From Echiichthys vipera (lineage: Eukaryota; Chordata; Actinopteri; Perciformes; Trachinidae): a DNA stretch of 64,000 bases. Positions 1-13,320 of this stretch are shown here, piece after piece. The position numbers and the translations under genes were made by a program. Location: the NCBI GenBank assembly GCA_963691815.1, contig OY829667.1:23014587-23078586 (forward strand), given 5' to 3'. Numbering within the stretch: position 1 is the first letter of the stretch; each line of letters begins with the position of its first letter. The notes under the pieces are model-generated. The model did no database searches. It was not told the DNA's origin and was given only the letters and a program-made list of their open reading frames with translations.

Positions 1-259
1 ACCACAAAAACGTGATGAAACGACTAAAAACAGAGGCAAAACTCAACAAAAACGTGACAAAACGACTAAAAACAGACGAAAACACCACAAAAACGTGATG
101 AAACGACTAGAAACAGACGCAAAATTCCACAGAAAATGACAAAACGACTAAAAACTGATTAAAATACCACTAAAACTTGACAAAAGGACTAAAAACAGAC
201 GAAAACCTTATCAAAAACGTGATGAAACGACTAAAAACAAAAGCAAGACACCACAAAAA

Positions 260-290
260 CGACTAAAAACAGATGAAGACACCACAAAAA
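260..290 (+). repeat. Representative short (31-bp) monomer lacking block 1
   Basis: Here block 4 of one monomer is followed directly by block 2 (260-269), block 3 (270-279, ending GAAGA) and block 4 (280-290). Block 1, CGTGATGAAA, is absent, so the unit is 31 bp. The form recurs throughout, usually after CAGACGCAAGA-CACCGC or CAGACGCAAGA-CACCAC, for example near 1,445, 3,000, 7,925, 15,840, 22,045 and 40,560. A relative with AAACT for CGACT, preceded by CACCGC, recurs near 16,610, 32,970 and 45,265. Confidence 0.9.
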
Positions 291-662
291 CGTGATGAAA
301 CAACTAAAAACAGATGCAAAATTAAAAAAAAACGTGATGAAACGACTAAAAACAGATGAAAACACCACAAAAACGTGATAAAACAACTAAAAACAGACGA
401 AACACACCACAAAAATGTGACAAAAAGACTAAAAACAGATGAAAACTGCGCAAAAACGTGATGAAACGTCTAAAAACAGATTAAAACACCACAAAAACAT
501 GATAAACAACTAAAAAAAGACGAAAACACCACAAAAACGTGATGAAACGACTAAAAACAGATGCAAAACTCCACATAAACATGATGAATAGACTAAAAAC
601 AGACGCAAAACTCCAAAGGAACATGACAAAACAACTAAAAACAGATGAAAACACCACTAAAA

Positions 663-700
663 CGTGACAAAACGATTAAAAACAGACAACACCACAAAAA
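663..700 (+). repeat. Representative 38-bp monomer with shortened block 3
   Basis: Block 3 is reduced to seven bases (CAGACAA at 683-689) between CGATTAAAAA and CACCACAAAAA, giving a 38-bp unit. The combination CGATTAAAAA then CAGACAACACC is a clear single-origin marker. It reappears near 2,223, 4,043, 5,603, 14,336, 17,107, 18,374, 19,641, 20,993, 24,530, 30,922, 35,107, 43,186, 49,028, 51,690, 53,152, 57,362 and 59,733, in otherwise different HOR blocks. A related form ending CAGGCAACACC occurs near 31,999, 33,225, 36,183 and 37,410. Confidence 0.88.
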
Positions 701-3360
701 CATGACAAAACGACTAAAACAGACCCTAAACTCCACAAAAACATTATAAAAACGACTAAACACGGATGAAAACACCACAAAAACGTGATGAAACGACTGA
801 AAACAGATGCAAAACTCAACAAAAACATGACAAAACGACTAAAAACAAATTAAAACACCACAAAAACATGACAAAACGACTAATAACAGACGAAAACACC
901 ACTAAAACGTAACAAAACGACTAAAGACTGACGCGAAACTCCACAAAAACATGACAAAACGACTAAAAACAGATGAAAACACCACAAAAACGTGATGAAA
1001 CCACTTAAAACAGATGAAAACACCAGTAAACCGTGATGAAACAACTAAAAACAGAGGCAAAACTCAACAAAAACGTGATGAAACGACTAAAAACAGATGA
1101 AAACACTACAAAAATATGATAAAACAACTAAAAACATGTCAAAACATCACAAAAACGTGATGAAACGACTAAAAACAGACGAAAACACCACAAATATGTG
1201 ATGAAACGACTTAAAACAGACGCAAAACACCACAAACACATGACAAAACGACTAAAAACAGACGAAAACACCACAAAAACGTGATGAAACGACTAGAAAC
1301 AGACGCAAAACTCCGAAGAAACATGACAAAACGACTAAAAACTGATTAAAATACCACTAAAACGTGACAAAAGGACTAAAAACAGTCGAAAACACCATCA
1401 AAAACGTGATGAAACGACTTAAAACAAACGCAAGACACCACAAAAACGACTAAAAACAGATGAAAACACCACAAAAACATTACAAAAATGACTAAAAACG
1501 GATGAAGACACCACAAAAATGTGATCAAAAAACTATAAACAGACGAAACACACCACAAAAATGTGATGAATCGACTAAAAACAGACGCAAGACACCGCAA
1601 ATATTACTAAAAACAGATGAAAACACCGCAAAAACGTGATGAAACCACTTAAAACAGATGAAAACACCACAAAAACGTGATGAAACAACTAAAAACACAG
1701 GCAAAACTCAACAAAAATGTGATGAAACGACTAAAAACAGATGAAAACACCACAAAAACATGATAAAACAACTAAAAACAGACAATAACACCACAAAAAA
1801 GTGATGAAACGACTGAAAACAGACGTAAAACTCCACAAAAACATGACAAAACGACTAAAAACATGTCAAAACATCACAAAACCGTGATGAAACAACTAAA
1901 AACAGACGAAAACACCACAAAAACGTGATAAAACAACTAAAAACAGACGAAACACACCACAAAAATGTGACAAAAAGACTAAAAACAGATGAAAACTGCG
2001 CCAAAACGTGATGAAACGTCTAAAAACAGATTAAAACACCACAAAAACATGATAAACAACTAAAAAAAGACGAAAACACCACAAAAACGTGATGAAACGA
2101 CTAAAAACAGATGCAAAACTCCACAAAAACATGATGAATAGACTAAAAACAGACGCAAAACTCCAAAGGAACATGACAAAACAACTAAAAACAGATGAAA
2201 ACACCACTAAAACGTGACAAAACGATTAAAAACAGACAACACCACAAAAACATGACAAAACGACTAAAACAGACCCAAAACTCCACAAAAACATTATAAA
2301 AACGACTAAACACGGATGAAAACACCACATAAACGTGATGAAACGACTGAAAACAGATGCAAAACTCAACAAAAACATGACAAAACGACTAAAAACAAAT
2401 TAAAACACCACAAAAACATGACAAAACGACTAAAAACAGACGAAAACACCACTAAAACGTGACAAAACGACTAAAGACAGACGCGAAACTCCACAAAAAC
2501 ATGACAAAACGACTAAAAACAGATGAAAACACCACAAAAACGTGATGAAACCACTTAAAACAGATGAAAACACCAGTAAACCGTGATGAAACAACTAAAA
2601 ACAGAGACAAAACTCAACAAAAACGTGATGAAACGACTAAAAACAGATGAAAACACTACAAAAATATGATAAAACGACTAAAAACATGTCAAAACATCAC
2701 AAAAACGTGATGAAACGACTAAAAACAGAAGAAAACACCACAAATATGTGATGAAACGACTTAAAACAGACGCAAAACACCACAAACACATGACAAAACG
2801 ACTAAAAACAGACGAAAACACCACAAAAACGTGATGAAACGACTAGAAACAGACGCAAAACTCCGAAGAAACATGACAAAACGACTAAAAACTGATTAAA
2901 ATACCACTAAAACGTGACAAAAGGACTAAAAACAGTCGAAAACACCATCAAAAACGTGATGAAACGACTTAAAACAAACGTAAGACACCACAAAAACGAC
3001 TAAAAACAGATGAAAACACCACAAAAACATTACAAAAATGACTAAAAACGGATGAAGACACCACAAAAATGTGATCAAAAAACTATAAACAGACGAAACA
3101 CACCACAAAAATGTGATGAATCGACTAAAAACAGACGCAAGACACCGCAAATATTACTAAAAACAGATTAAAACACCGCAAAAACGTGATGAAACCACTT
3201 AAAACAGATGAAAACACCACAAAAACGTGATGAAACAACTAAAAACACAGGCAAAACTCAACAAAAATGTGATGAAACGACTAAAAACAGATGAAAACAC
3301 CACAAAAACATGATAAAACAACTAAAAACAGACAATAACACCACAAAAAAGTGATGAAAC

Positions 3361-6300
3361 GACTAAAAACAGACGAAAACACCACAAAAACGTGATGAAA
3401 CGACTAAAAACAGAGGCAAAACTCAACAAAAACGTGACAAAACGACTAAAAACAGACGAAAACACCACAAAAACGTGATGAAACGACTAGAAACAGACGC
3501 AAAATTCCACAGAAAATGACAAAACGACTAAAAACTGATTAAAATACCACTAAAACTTGACAAAAGGACTAAAAACAGACGAAAACCTTATCAAAAACGT
3601 GATGAAACGACTAAAAACAAAAGCAAGACACCACAAAAACGACTAAAAACAGATGAAGACACCACAAAAACGTGATGAAACAACTAAAAACAGATGCAAA
3701 ATTAAAAAAAAACGTGATGAAACGACTAAAAACAGATGAAAACACCACAAAAACGTGATAAAACAACTAAAAACAGACGAAACACACCACAAAAATGTGA
3801 CAAAAAGACTAAAAACAGATGAAAACTGCGCAAAAACGTGATGAAACGTCTAAAAACAGATTAAAACACCACAAAAACATGATAAACAACTAAAAAAAGA
3901 CGAAAACACCACAAAAACGTGATGAAACGACTAAAAACAGATGCAAAACTCCACATAAACATGATGAATAGACTAAAAACAGACGCAAAACTCCAAAGGA
4001 ACATGACAAAACAACTAAAAACAGATGAAAACACCACTAAAACGTGACAAAACGATTAAAAACAGACAACACCACAAAAACATGACAAAACGACTAAAAC
4101 AGACCCTAAACTCCACAAAAACATTATAAAAACGACTAAACACGGATGAAAACACCACAAAAACGTGATGAAACGACTGAAAACAGATGCAAAACTCAAC
4201 AAAAACATGACAAAACGACTAAAAACAAATTAAAACACCACAAAAACATGACAAAACGACTAATAACAGACGAAAACACCACTAAAACGTAACAAAACGA
4301 CTAAAGACAGACGCGAAACTCCACAAAAACATGACAAAACGACTAAAAACAGATGAAAACACCACAAAAACGTGATGAAACCACTTAAAACAGATGAAAA
4401 CACCAGTAAACCGTGATGAAACAACTAAAAACAGAGGCAAAACTCAACAAAAACGTGATGAAACGACTAAAAACAGATGAAAACACTACAAAAATATGAT
4501 AAAACAACTAAAAACATGTCAAAACATCACAAAAACGTGATGAAACGACTAAAAACAGACGAAAACACCACAAATATGTGATGAAACGACTTAAAACAGA
4601 CGCAAAACACCACAAACACATGACAAAACGACTAAAAACAGACGAAAACACCACAAAAACGTGATGAAACGACTAGAAACAGACGCAAAACTCCGAAGAA
4701 ACATGACAAAACGACTAAAAACTGATTAAAATACCACTAAAACGTGACAAAAGGACTAAAAACAGTCGAAAACACCATCAAAAACGTGATGAAACGACTT
4801 AAAACAAACGCAAGACACCACAAAAACGACTAAAAACAGATGAAAACACCACAAAAACATTACAAAAATGACTAAAAACGGATGAAGACACCACAAAAAT
4901 GTGATCAAAAAACTATAAACAGACGAAACACACCACAAAAATGTGATGAATCGACTAAAAACAGACGCAAGACACCGCAAATATTACTAAAAACAGATGA
5001 AAACACCGCAAAAACGTGATGAAACCACTTAAAACAGATGAAAACACCACAAAAACGTGATGAAACAACTAAAAACACAGGCAAAACTCAACAAAAATGT
5101 GATGAAACGACTAAAAACAGATGAAAACACCACAAAAACATGATAAAACAACTAAAAACAGACAATAACACCACAAAAAAGTGATGAAACGACTGAAAAC
5201 AGACGTAAAACTCCACAAAAACATGACAAAACGACTAAAAACATGTCAAAACATCACAAAACCGTGATGAAACGACTAAAAACAGACGAAAACACCACAA
5301 AAACGTGATAAAACAACTAAAAACAGACGAAACACACCACAAAAATGTGACAAAAAGACTAAAAACAGATGAAAACTGCGCCAAAACGTGATGAAACGTC
5401 TAAAAACAGATTAAAACACCACAAAAACATGATAAACAACTAAAAAAAGACGAAAACACCACAAAAACGTGATGAAACGACTAAAAACAGATGCAAAACT
5501 CCACAAAAACATGATGAATAGACTAAAAACAGACGCAAAACTCCAAAGGAACATGACAAAACAACTAAAAACAGATGAAAACACCACTAAAACGTGACAA
5601 AATGATTAAAAACAGACAACACCACAAAAACATGACAAAACGACTAAAACAGACCCAAAACTCCACAAAAACATTATAAAAACGACTAAACACGGATGAA
5701 AACACCACATAAACGTGATGAAACGACTGAAAACAGATGCAAAACTCAACAAAAACATGACAAAACGACTAAAAACAAATTAAAACACCACAAAAACATG
5801 ACAAAACGACTAAAAACAGACGAAAACACCACTAAAACGTGACAAAACGACTAAAGACAGACGCGAAACTCCACAAAAACATGACAAAACGACTAAAAAC
5901 AGATGAAAACACCACAAAAACGTGATGAAACCACTTAAAACAGATGAAAACACCAGTAAACCGTGATGAAACAACTAAAAACAGAGACAAAACTCAACAA
6001 AAACGTGATGAAACGACTAAAAACAGATGAAAACACTACAAAAATATGATAAAACGACTAAAAACATGTCAAAACATCACAAAAACGTGATGAAACGACT
6101 AAAAACAGAAGAAAACACCACAAATATGTGATGAAACGACTTAAAACAGACGCAAAACACCACAAACACATGACAAAACGACTAAAAACAGACGAAAACA
6201 CCACAAAAACGTGATGAAACGACTAGAAACAGACGCAAAACTCCGAAGAAACATGACAAAACGACTAAAAACTGATTAAAATACCACTAAAACGTGACAA

Positions 6301-6740
6301 AAGGACTAAAAACAGTCGAAAACACCATCAAAAACGTGATGAAACGACTTAAAACAAACGTAAGACACCACAAAAACGACTAAAAACAGATGAAAACACC
6401 ACAAAAACATTACAAAAATGACTAAAAACGGATGAAGACACCACAAAAATGTGATAAAACAACTATAAACAGACGAAACACACCACAAAAATGTGATGAA
6501 TCGACTAAAAACAGACGCAAGACACCGCAAAAATTACTAAAAACAGATGAAAACACTGCAAAAACGTGATGAAACCACTTAAAACAGATGAAAACACCAC
6601 AAAAACGTGATGAAACAACTAAAAACACAGGCAAAACTCAACAAAAATGTGATGAAACGACTAAAAACAGATGAAAACACCACAAAAAAATGATAAAACA
6701 ACTAAAAACAGACAATAACACCACAAAAAAGTGATGAAAC
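3361..6740 (+). repeat. Block A, copy 2 of the 3,380-bp dimeric HOR
   Basis: The long unit is 3,361-5,190 and the short unit 5,191-6,740. They match copy 1 at offset 3,380. The match ends after about 6,744: copy 1 continues with a long-unit start (CAGACGAAAACACC), while this copy continues with a short-unit start (GACTGAAAACAGACGTAAAA). The last few hundred bases are also the entry into block B, whose 2,712-bp register starts near 6,385. No gene is present. Confidence 0.92.
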
Positions 6741-9096
6741 GACTGAAAACAGACGTAAAACTCCACAAAAACATGACAAAACGAGTAAAAACATGTCAAA
6801 ACATCACAAAACCGTGATGAAACGACAAAAAACAGACGAAAACACCACAAATATGTGATGAAACGACTTAAAACAGACGCAAAACACAACAAAAACATGA
6901 CAAAACGACTAAAAACAAATTAAAACACCACAAAAACATGACAAAACGACTAAAAACAGACGAAAACACCACTAAAACGTGACAAAACGACTAAAGACAG
7001 ACGCGAAACTCCACAAAAACATGACAAAACGACTAAAAACAGATGAAAACACCACAAAAACGTGATAAAACAACTAAAAACAGACGAAACACACCACAAA
7101 AACATGATGAAACGACTAAAAACAGACGCAACACACCACAAAAATGTGACAAAAAGACTAAAAACAGATGAAAACTGCGTAAAAACGTGATGAAACGTCT
7201 AAAAACAGATTAAAACACCACAAAAACATGATAAAACAACTAAAAAAAGACGAAAACACCACAAAAACGTGATGAAACGACTAAAAACAGATGCAAAACT
7301 CCACAAAAACATGATGAATAGACTAAAAACGGACGCAAAACTCCAAAGGAACATGACAAAACGACTGAAAACAGATGCAAAACTCAACAAAAACATGACA
7401 AAACGACTAAAAACAAATGAAAACACCACAAAAACATGACAAAACGACTAAAAACAGACGAAAACATGACTAAAACGTTACAAAACGACTAAAGACACAC
7501 ACGAAACTCCACAAAAACATGACAAAACGACTAAAAAATGATTAAAATACCACTAAAACGTGACAAAACAACTAAAAACAGACGAAAACACCACAAATAT
7601 GTTATGAAACGACTTAAAACAGATGAAAACACCACAAAAACATGACTAAAATGACTAAAAACAGATGAAAACACCACAAAAACGTGATGAAACGACTAAA
7701 AACAGATGAAAACACCACAAAACGTGATAAGACAAGTAAAAACAGACGAAACACACCACAAAAACATGATGAAACGACTAAAAACAGATTAAACACCACA
7801 AAAATGTGACAAAAATGACTAAAAACGGATGAAAACACCACAAAAACGTGATACAACAACTATAAACAGACGAAACACACCACAAAAATGTGATGAATCG
7901 ACTAAAAACAGACGCAAGACACCGCAAAAACGACTAAAAACAGATGAAAACACCACAAAAACGTGATGAAAGCACTTAAAACAGATGAAAACACTACAAA
8001 AATATGATAAAACAACTAAAAACAGAAAAAAACACCACAAAAAAGTGATGAAACGACTGAAAACAGACGTAAAACTCCACAAAAACATGACAAAACGAGT
8101 AAAAACATGTCAAAACATCACAAAAACGTGATGAAACGACTAAAAACAGACGAAAACACCACCAAAAACATGACAAAACGATTAAAAACGAATGAAAACA
8201 CCACAAAAACATGACAAAACGACCAAAAAAAGATCAAAACACCACAAAAATATGATAAAACAGATAAAAACAGACGAAAACACCACAAAAAAGTGATGAA
8301 ACGACTAAAAACAGATGCAAAATTCAAAAAAACCGTGATGAAACGACTAAAAACAGATGAAAACACCACAAAAACGTGATAAAACAACTAAAAACAGACG
8401 AAACACACCACAAAAACATGATGAAACGACTAAAAACAGACGCAACACACCACAAAAATGTGACAAAAAGACTAAAAACAGATGAAAACTGCGCAAAAAC
8501 GTGATGAAACGTCTAAAAACAGATTAAAACACCACAAAAACATGATAAAACAACTAGAAAAAGACGAAAACACCACAAAAACGTGATGAAACGACTAAAA
8601 ACAGATGCAAAACTCCACAAAAACATGATGAATAGACTAAAAACGGACGCAAAACTCCAAAGGAACATGACAAAACGACTGAAAACAGATGCAAAACTCA
8701 ACAAAAACATGACAAAACGACTAAAAACAAATGAAAACACCACAAAAACATGACAAAACGACTAAAAACAGACGAAAACACCACTAAAACGTGACAAAAC
8801 GACTAAAGACAGACGCGAAACTCCACAAAAACATGACAAAACGACTAAAAAATGATTAAAATACCACTAAAACGTGACAAAACAACTAAAAACAGACGAA
8901 AACACCACAAATATGTTATGAAACGACTTAAAACAGATGAAAACACCACAAAAACATGACTAAAATGACTAAAAACAGATGAAAACACCACAAAAACGTG
9001 ATGAAACGACTAAAAACAGATGAAAACACCACAAAACGTGATAAGACAACTAAAAACAGACGAAACACACCACAAAAACATGATGAAACGACTAAA
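6385..9096 (+). repeat. Block B, copy 1 of a 2,712-bp HOR (1,314 + 1,398 subunits)
   Basis: Nine separate landmarks between about 6,420 and 8,740 recur at exactly +2,712. Inside the unit, the segment around 7,199-7,429 recurs at 8,513-8,743 (offset 1,314), and the next step to 9,911 is 1,398. The 2,712-bp unit is thus a dimer of two similar but unequal subunits, like block A. Its start overlaps the tail of block A. No gene is present. Confidence 0.92.
8334..8374 (+). repeat. Representative full-length 41-bp consensus monomer
   Basis: This copy matches the majority sequence exactly: block 1 at 8334-8343, block 2 at 8344-8353, block 3 at 8354-8363 and the 11-bp block 4 at 8364-8374. The next monomer starts at once at 8375. 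Each block begins with C and ends in a run of three to five A, so A-tracts recur every 10-11 bp. The copy carries two CpG sites (block 1 and block 2); other monomers have a third where block 3 reads CAGACG instead of CAGATG. Confidence 0.95.
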
Positions 9097-11808
9097 AACA
9101 GATGAAAACACCACAAAAACATTACAAAAATGACTAAAAACGGATGAAGACACCACAAAAATGTGATAAAACAACTATAAACAGACGAAACACACCACAA
9201 AAATGTGATGAATCGACTAAAAACAGACGCAAGACACCGCAAAAATTACTAAAAACAGATGAAAACACTGCAAAAACGTGATGAAACCACTTAAAACAGA
9301 TGAAAACACCACAAAAACGTGATGAAACAACTAAAAACACAGGCAAAACTCAACAAAAATGTGATGAAACGACTAAAAACAGATGAAAACACCACAAAAA
9401 CATGATAAAACAACTAAAAACAGACAATAACACCACAAAAAAGTGATGAAACGACTGAAAACAGACGTAAAACTCCACAAAAACATGACAAAACGAGTAA
9501 AAACATGTCAAAACATCACAAAACCGTGATGAAACGACAAAAAACAGACGAAAACACCACAAATATGTGATGAAACGACTTAAAACAGACGCAAAACACC
9601 ACAAAAACATGACAAAACGACTAAAAACAAATTAAAACACCACAAAAACATGACAAAACGACTAAAAACAGACGAAAACACCACTAAAACGTGACAAAAC
9701 GACTAAAGACAGACGCGAAACTCCACAAAAACATGACAAAACGACTAAAAACAGATGAAAACACCACAAAAACGTGATAAAACAACTAAAAACAGACGAA
9801 ACACACCACAAAAACATGATGAAACGACTAAAAACAGACGCAACACACCACAAAAATGTGACAAAAAGACTAAAAACAGATGAAAACTGCGTAAAAACGT
9901 GATGAAACGTCTAAAAACAGATTAAAACACCACAAAAACATGATAAAACAACTAAAAAAAGACGAAAACACCACAAAAACGTGATGAAACGACTAAAAAC
10001 AGATGCAAAACTCCACAAAAACATGATGAATAGACTAAAAACGGACGCAAAACTCCAAAGGAACATGACAAAACGACTGAAAACAGATGCAAAACTCAAC
10101 AAAAACATGACAAAACGACTAAAAACAAATGAAAACACCACAAAAACATGACAAAACGACTAAAAACAGACGAAAACACCACTAAAACGTTACAAAACGA
10201 CTAAAGACAGACGCGAAACTCCACAAAAACATGACAAAACGACTAAAAAATGATTAAAATACCACTAAAACGTGACAAAACAACTAAAAACAGACGAAAA
10301 CACCACAAATATGTTATGAAACGACTTAAAACAGATGAAAACACCACAAAAACATGACTAAAATGACTAAAAACAGATGAAAACACCACAAAAACGTGAT
10401 GAAACGACTAAAAACAGATGAAAACACCACAAAACGTGATAAGACAACTAAAAACAGACGAAACACACCACAAAAACATGATGAAACGACTAAAAACAGA
10501 TTAAACACCACAAAAATGTGACAAAAATGACTAAAAACGGATGAAAACACCACAAAAACGTGATACAACAACTATAAACAGACGAAACACACCACAAAAA
10601 TGTGATGAATCGACTAAAAACAGACGCAAGACACCGCAAAAACGACTAAAAACAGATGAAAACACCACAAAAACGTGATGAAAGCACTTAAAACAGATGA
10701 AAACACTACAAAAATATGATAAAACAACTAAAAACAGAAAAAAACACCACAAAAAAGTGATGAAACGACTGAAAACAGACGTAAAACTCCACAAAAACAT
10801 GACAAAACGAGTAAAAACATGTCAAAACATCACAAAAACGTGATGAAACGACTAAAAACAGACGAAAACACCACCAAAAACATGACAAAACGATTAAAAA
10901 CGAATGAAAACACCACAAAAACATGACAAAACGACCAAAAAAAGATCAAAACACCACAAAAATATGATAAAACAGATAAAAACAGACGAAAACACCACAA
11001 AAAAGTGATGAAACGACTAAAAACAGATGCAAAATTCAAAAAAACCGTGATGAAACGACTAAAAACAGATGAAAACACCACAAAAACGTGATAAAACAAC
11101 TAAAAACAGACGAAACACACCACAAAAACATGATGAAACGACTAAAAACAGACGCAACACACCACAAAAATGTGACAAAAAGACTAAAAACAGATGAAAA
11201 CTGCGCAAAAACGTGATGAAACGTCTAAAAACAGATTAAAACACCACAAAAACATGATAAAACAACTAGAAAAAGACGAAAACACCACAAAAACGTGATG
11301 AAACGACTAAAAACAGATGCAAAACTCCACAAAAACATGATGAATAGACTAAAAACGGACGCAAAACTCCAAAGGAACATGACAAAACGACTGAAAACAG
11401 ATGCAAAACTCAACAAAAACATGACAAAACGACTAAAAACAAATGAAAACACCACAAAAACATGACAAAACGACTAAAAACAGACGAAAACACCACTAAA
11501 ACGTGACAAAACGACTAAAGACAGACGCGAAACTCCACAAAAACATGACAAAACGACTAAAAAATGATTAAAATACCACTAAAACGTGACAAAACAACTA
11601 AAAACAGACGAAAACACCACAAATATGTTATGAAACGACTTAAAACAGATGAAAACACCACAAAAACATGACTAAAATGACTAAAAACAGATGAAAACAC
11701 CACAAAAACGTGATGAAACGACTAAAAACAGATGAAAACACCACAAAACGTGATAAGACAACTAAAAACAGACGAAACACACCACAAAAACATGATGAAA
11801 CGACTAAA
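9097..11808 (+). repeat. Block B, copy 2 of the 2,712-bp HOR
   Basis: Near-identical to 6,385-9,096 at offset 2,712. The register is lost at about 11,810, where this copy continues GGATTAAACACC and copy 1 continues GATGAAAACACC. Occasional single-base differences distinguish the copies, for example CATGACTAAAACGTTAC near 7,466 against CACCACTAAAACGTTAC near 10,178. No gene is present. Confidence 0.92.
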
Positions 11809-13320
11809 AACGGATTAAACACCACAAAAATGTGACAAAAATGACTAAAAACGGATGAAAACACCACAAAAACGTGATAAAACAACTATAAACAGACGAA
11901 ACACACCACAAAAATGTGATGAATCGACTAAAAACAGACGCAAGACACCGCAAAAACGACTAAAAACAGATGAAAACACCACAAAAACGTGATGAAAGCA
12001 CTTAAAACAGATGAAAACACTACAAAAATATGATAAAACAACTAAAAACAGAAAAAAACACCACAAAAACATGACAAAACGAGTAAAAACATGTCAAAAC
12101 ATCACAAAACCGTGATGAAACGACTAAAAACAGACGAAAACACCACAAATATGTGATGAAACGACTTAAAACAGACGCAAAACACCACAAACACATGACA
12201 AAACGACTAAAAACAGACGAAAACACCACAAAAACGTGATGAAACGACTAGAAACAGACGCAAAATTCCACAGAAAATGACAAAACCACTAAAAACTGAT
12301 TAAAATACCACTAAAACGTAACAAAAGGACTAAAAACAGACGAAAACCTTATCAAAAACGTGATGAAACGACTAAAAACAAACGCAAGACACCACAAAAA
12401 CGACTAAAAACAGATGAAGACACCACAAAAACGTGATGAAACAACTAAAAACAGATGCAAAATTCAAAAAAACCGTGATGAAACGACTAAAAACAGATGA
12501 AAACACCACAAAAACGTGATAAAACAACTAAAAACAGACGAAACACACCACAAAAACATGATGAAACGACTAAAAACAGACGCAACACACCACAAAAATG
12601 TGACAAAAAGACTAAAAACAGATGAAAACTGCGCAAAAACGTGATGAAACGTCTAAAAACAGATTAAAACACCACAAAAACATGATAAAACAACTAAAAA
12701 AAGACGAAAACACCACAAAAACGTGATGAAACGACTAAAAACAGATGCAAAACTCCACAAAAACATGATGAATAGACTAAAAACGGACGCAAAACTCCAA
12801 AGGAACATGACAAAACGACTGAAAACAGATGCAAAACTCAACAAAAACATGACAAAACGAGTAAAAACATGTCAAAACATCACAAAACCGTGATGAAACG
12901 ACTAAAAACAGACGAAAACACCACAAATATGTGATGAAACGACTTAAAACAAACGCGAAACTCCACAAAAACATGACAAAACGACTAAAAAATGATTAAA
13001 ATACCACTAAAACGTGACAAAACAACTAAAAACAGACGAAAACACCACAAATATGTTATGAAACGACTTAAAACAGATGAAAACACCACAAAAACATGAC
13101 TAAAATGACTAAAAACAGATGAAAACACCACAAAAACGTGATGAAACGACTAAAAACAGATGAAAACACCACAAAACGTGATAAGACAAGTAAAAACAGA
13201 CGAAACACACCACAAAAACATGATGAAACGACTAAAAACAGATTAAACACCACAAAAATGTGACAAAAATAACTAAAAACGGATGAAAACACCACAAAAA
13301 CGTGATAAAACAACTATAAA
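11809..13320 (+). repeat. Block B, partial third copy with block A-like patches
   Basis: From about 11,809 to 12,055 the sequence follows block B at offset 1,314. At about 12,061 one monomer is missing relative to 10,741. About 12,240-12,420 instead resembles window positions 110-290 (block A: GAAAACCTTATC and the short monomer). About 12,480-12,850 again resembles block B near 8,340-8,710, and 12,950-13,310 resembles 8,812-9,050. I read this as a recombination mosaic of blocks A and B at the edge of the 2,712-bp domain. Confidence 0.8.

Larger units (their letters stand above)
1..3360 (+). repeat. Block A, copy 1 of a 3,380-bp dimeric HOR (long 1,830 + short 1,550 unit)
   Basis: The sequence from position 1 recurs from 3,381 (offset 3,380). 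Inside the copy, about 370-1,810 recurs at about 1,920-3,360 (offset 1,550). The copy is therefore a long unit (to 1,810, its first ~20 bp before the window) followed by a short unit (1,811-3,360). The long unit has about 280 extra bp at its start. Differences between copies are scattered single bases, for example ACTGACGCG at about 926 against ACAGACGCG at 4,306. No gene is present. Minus-strand ORFs such as 1376-1600 are repeat by-products. Confidence 0.93.
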
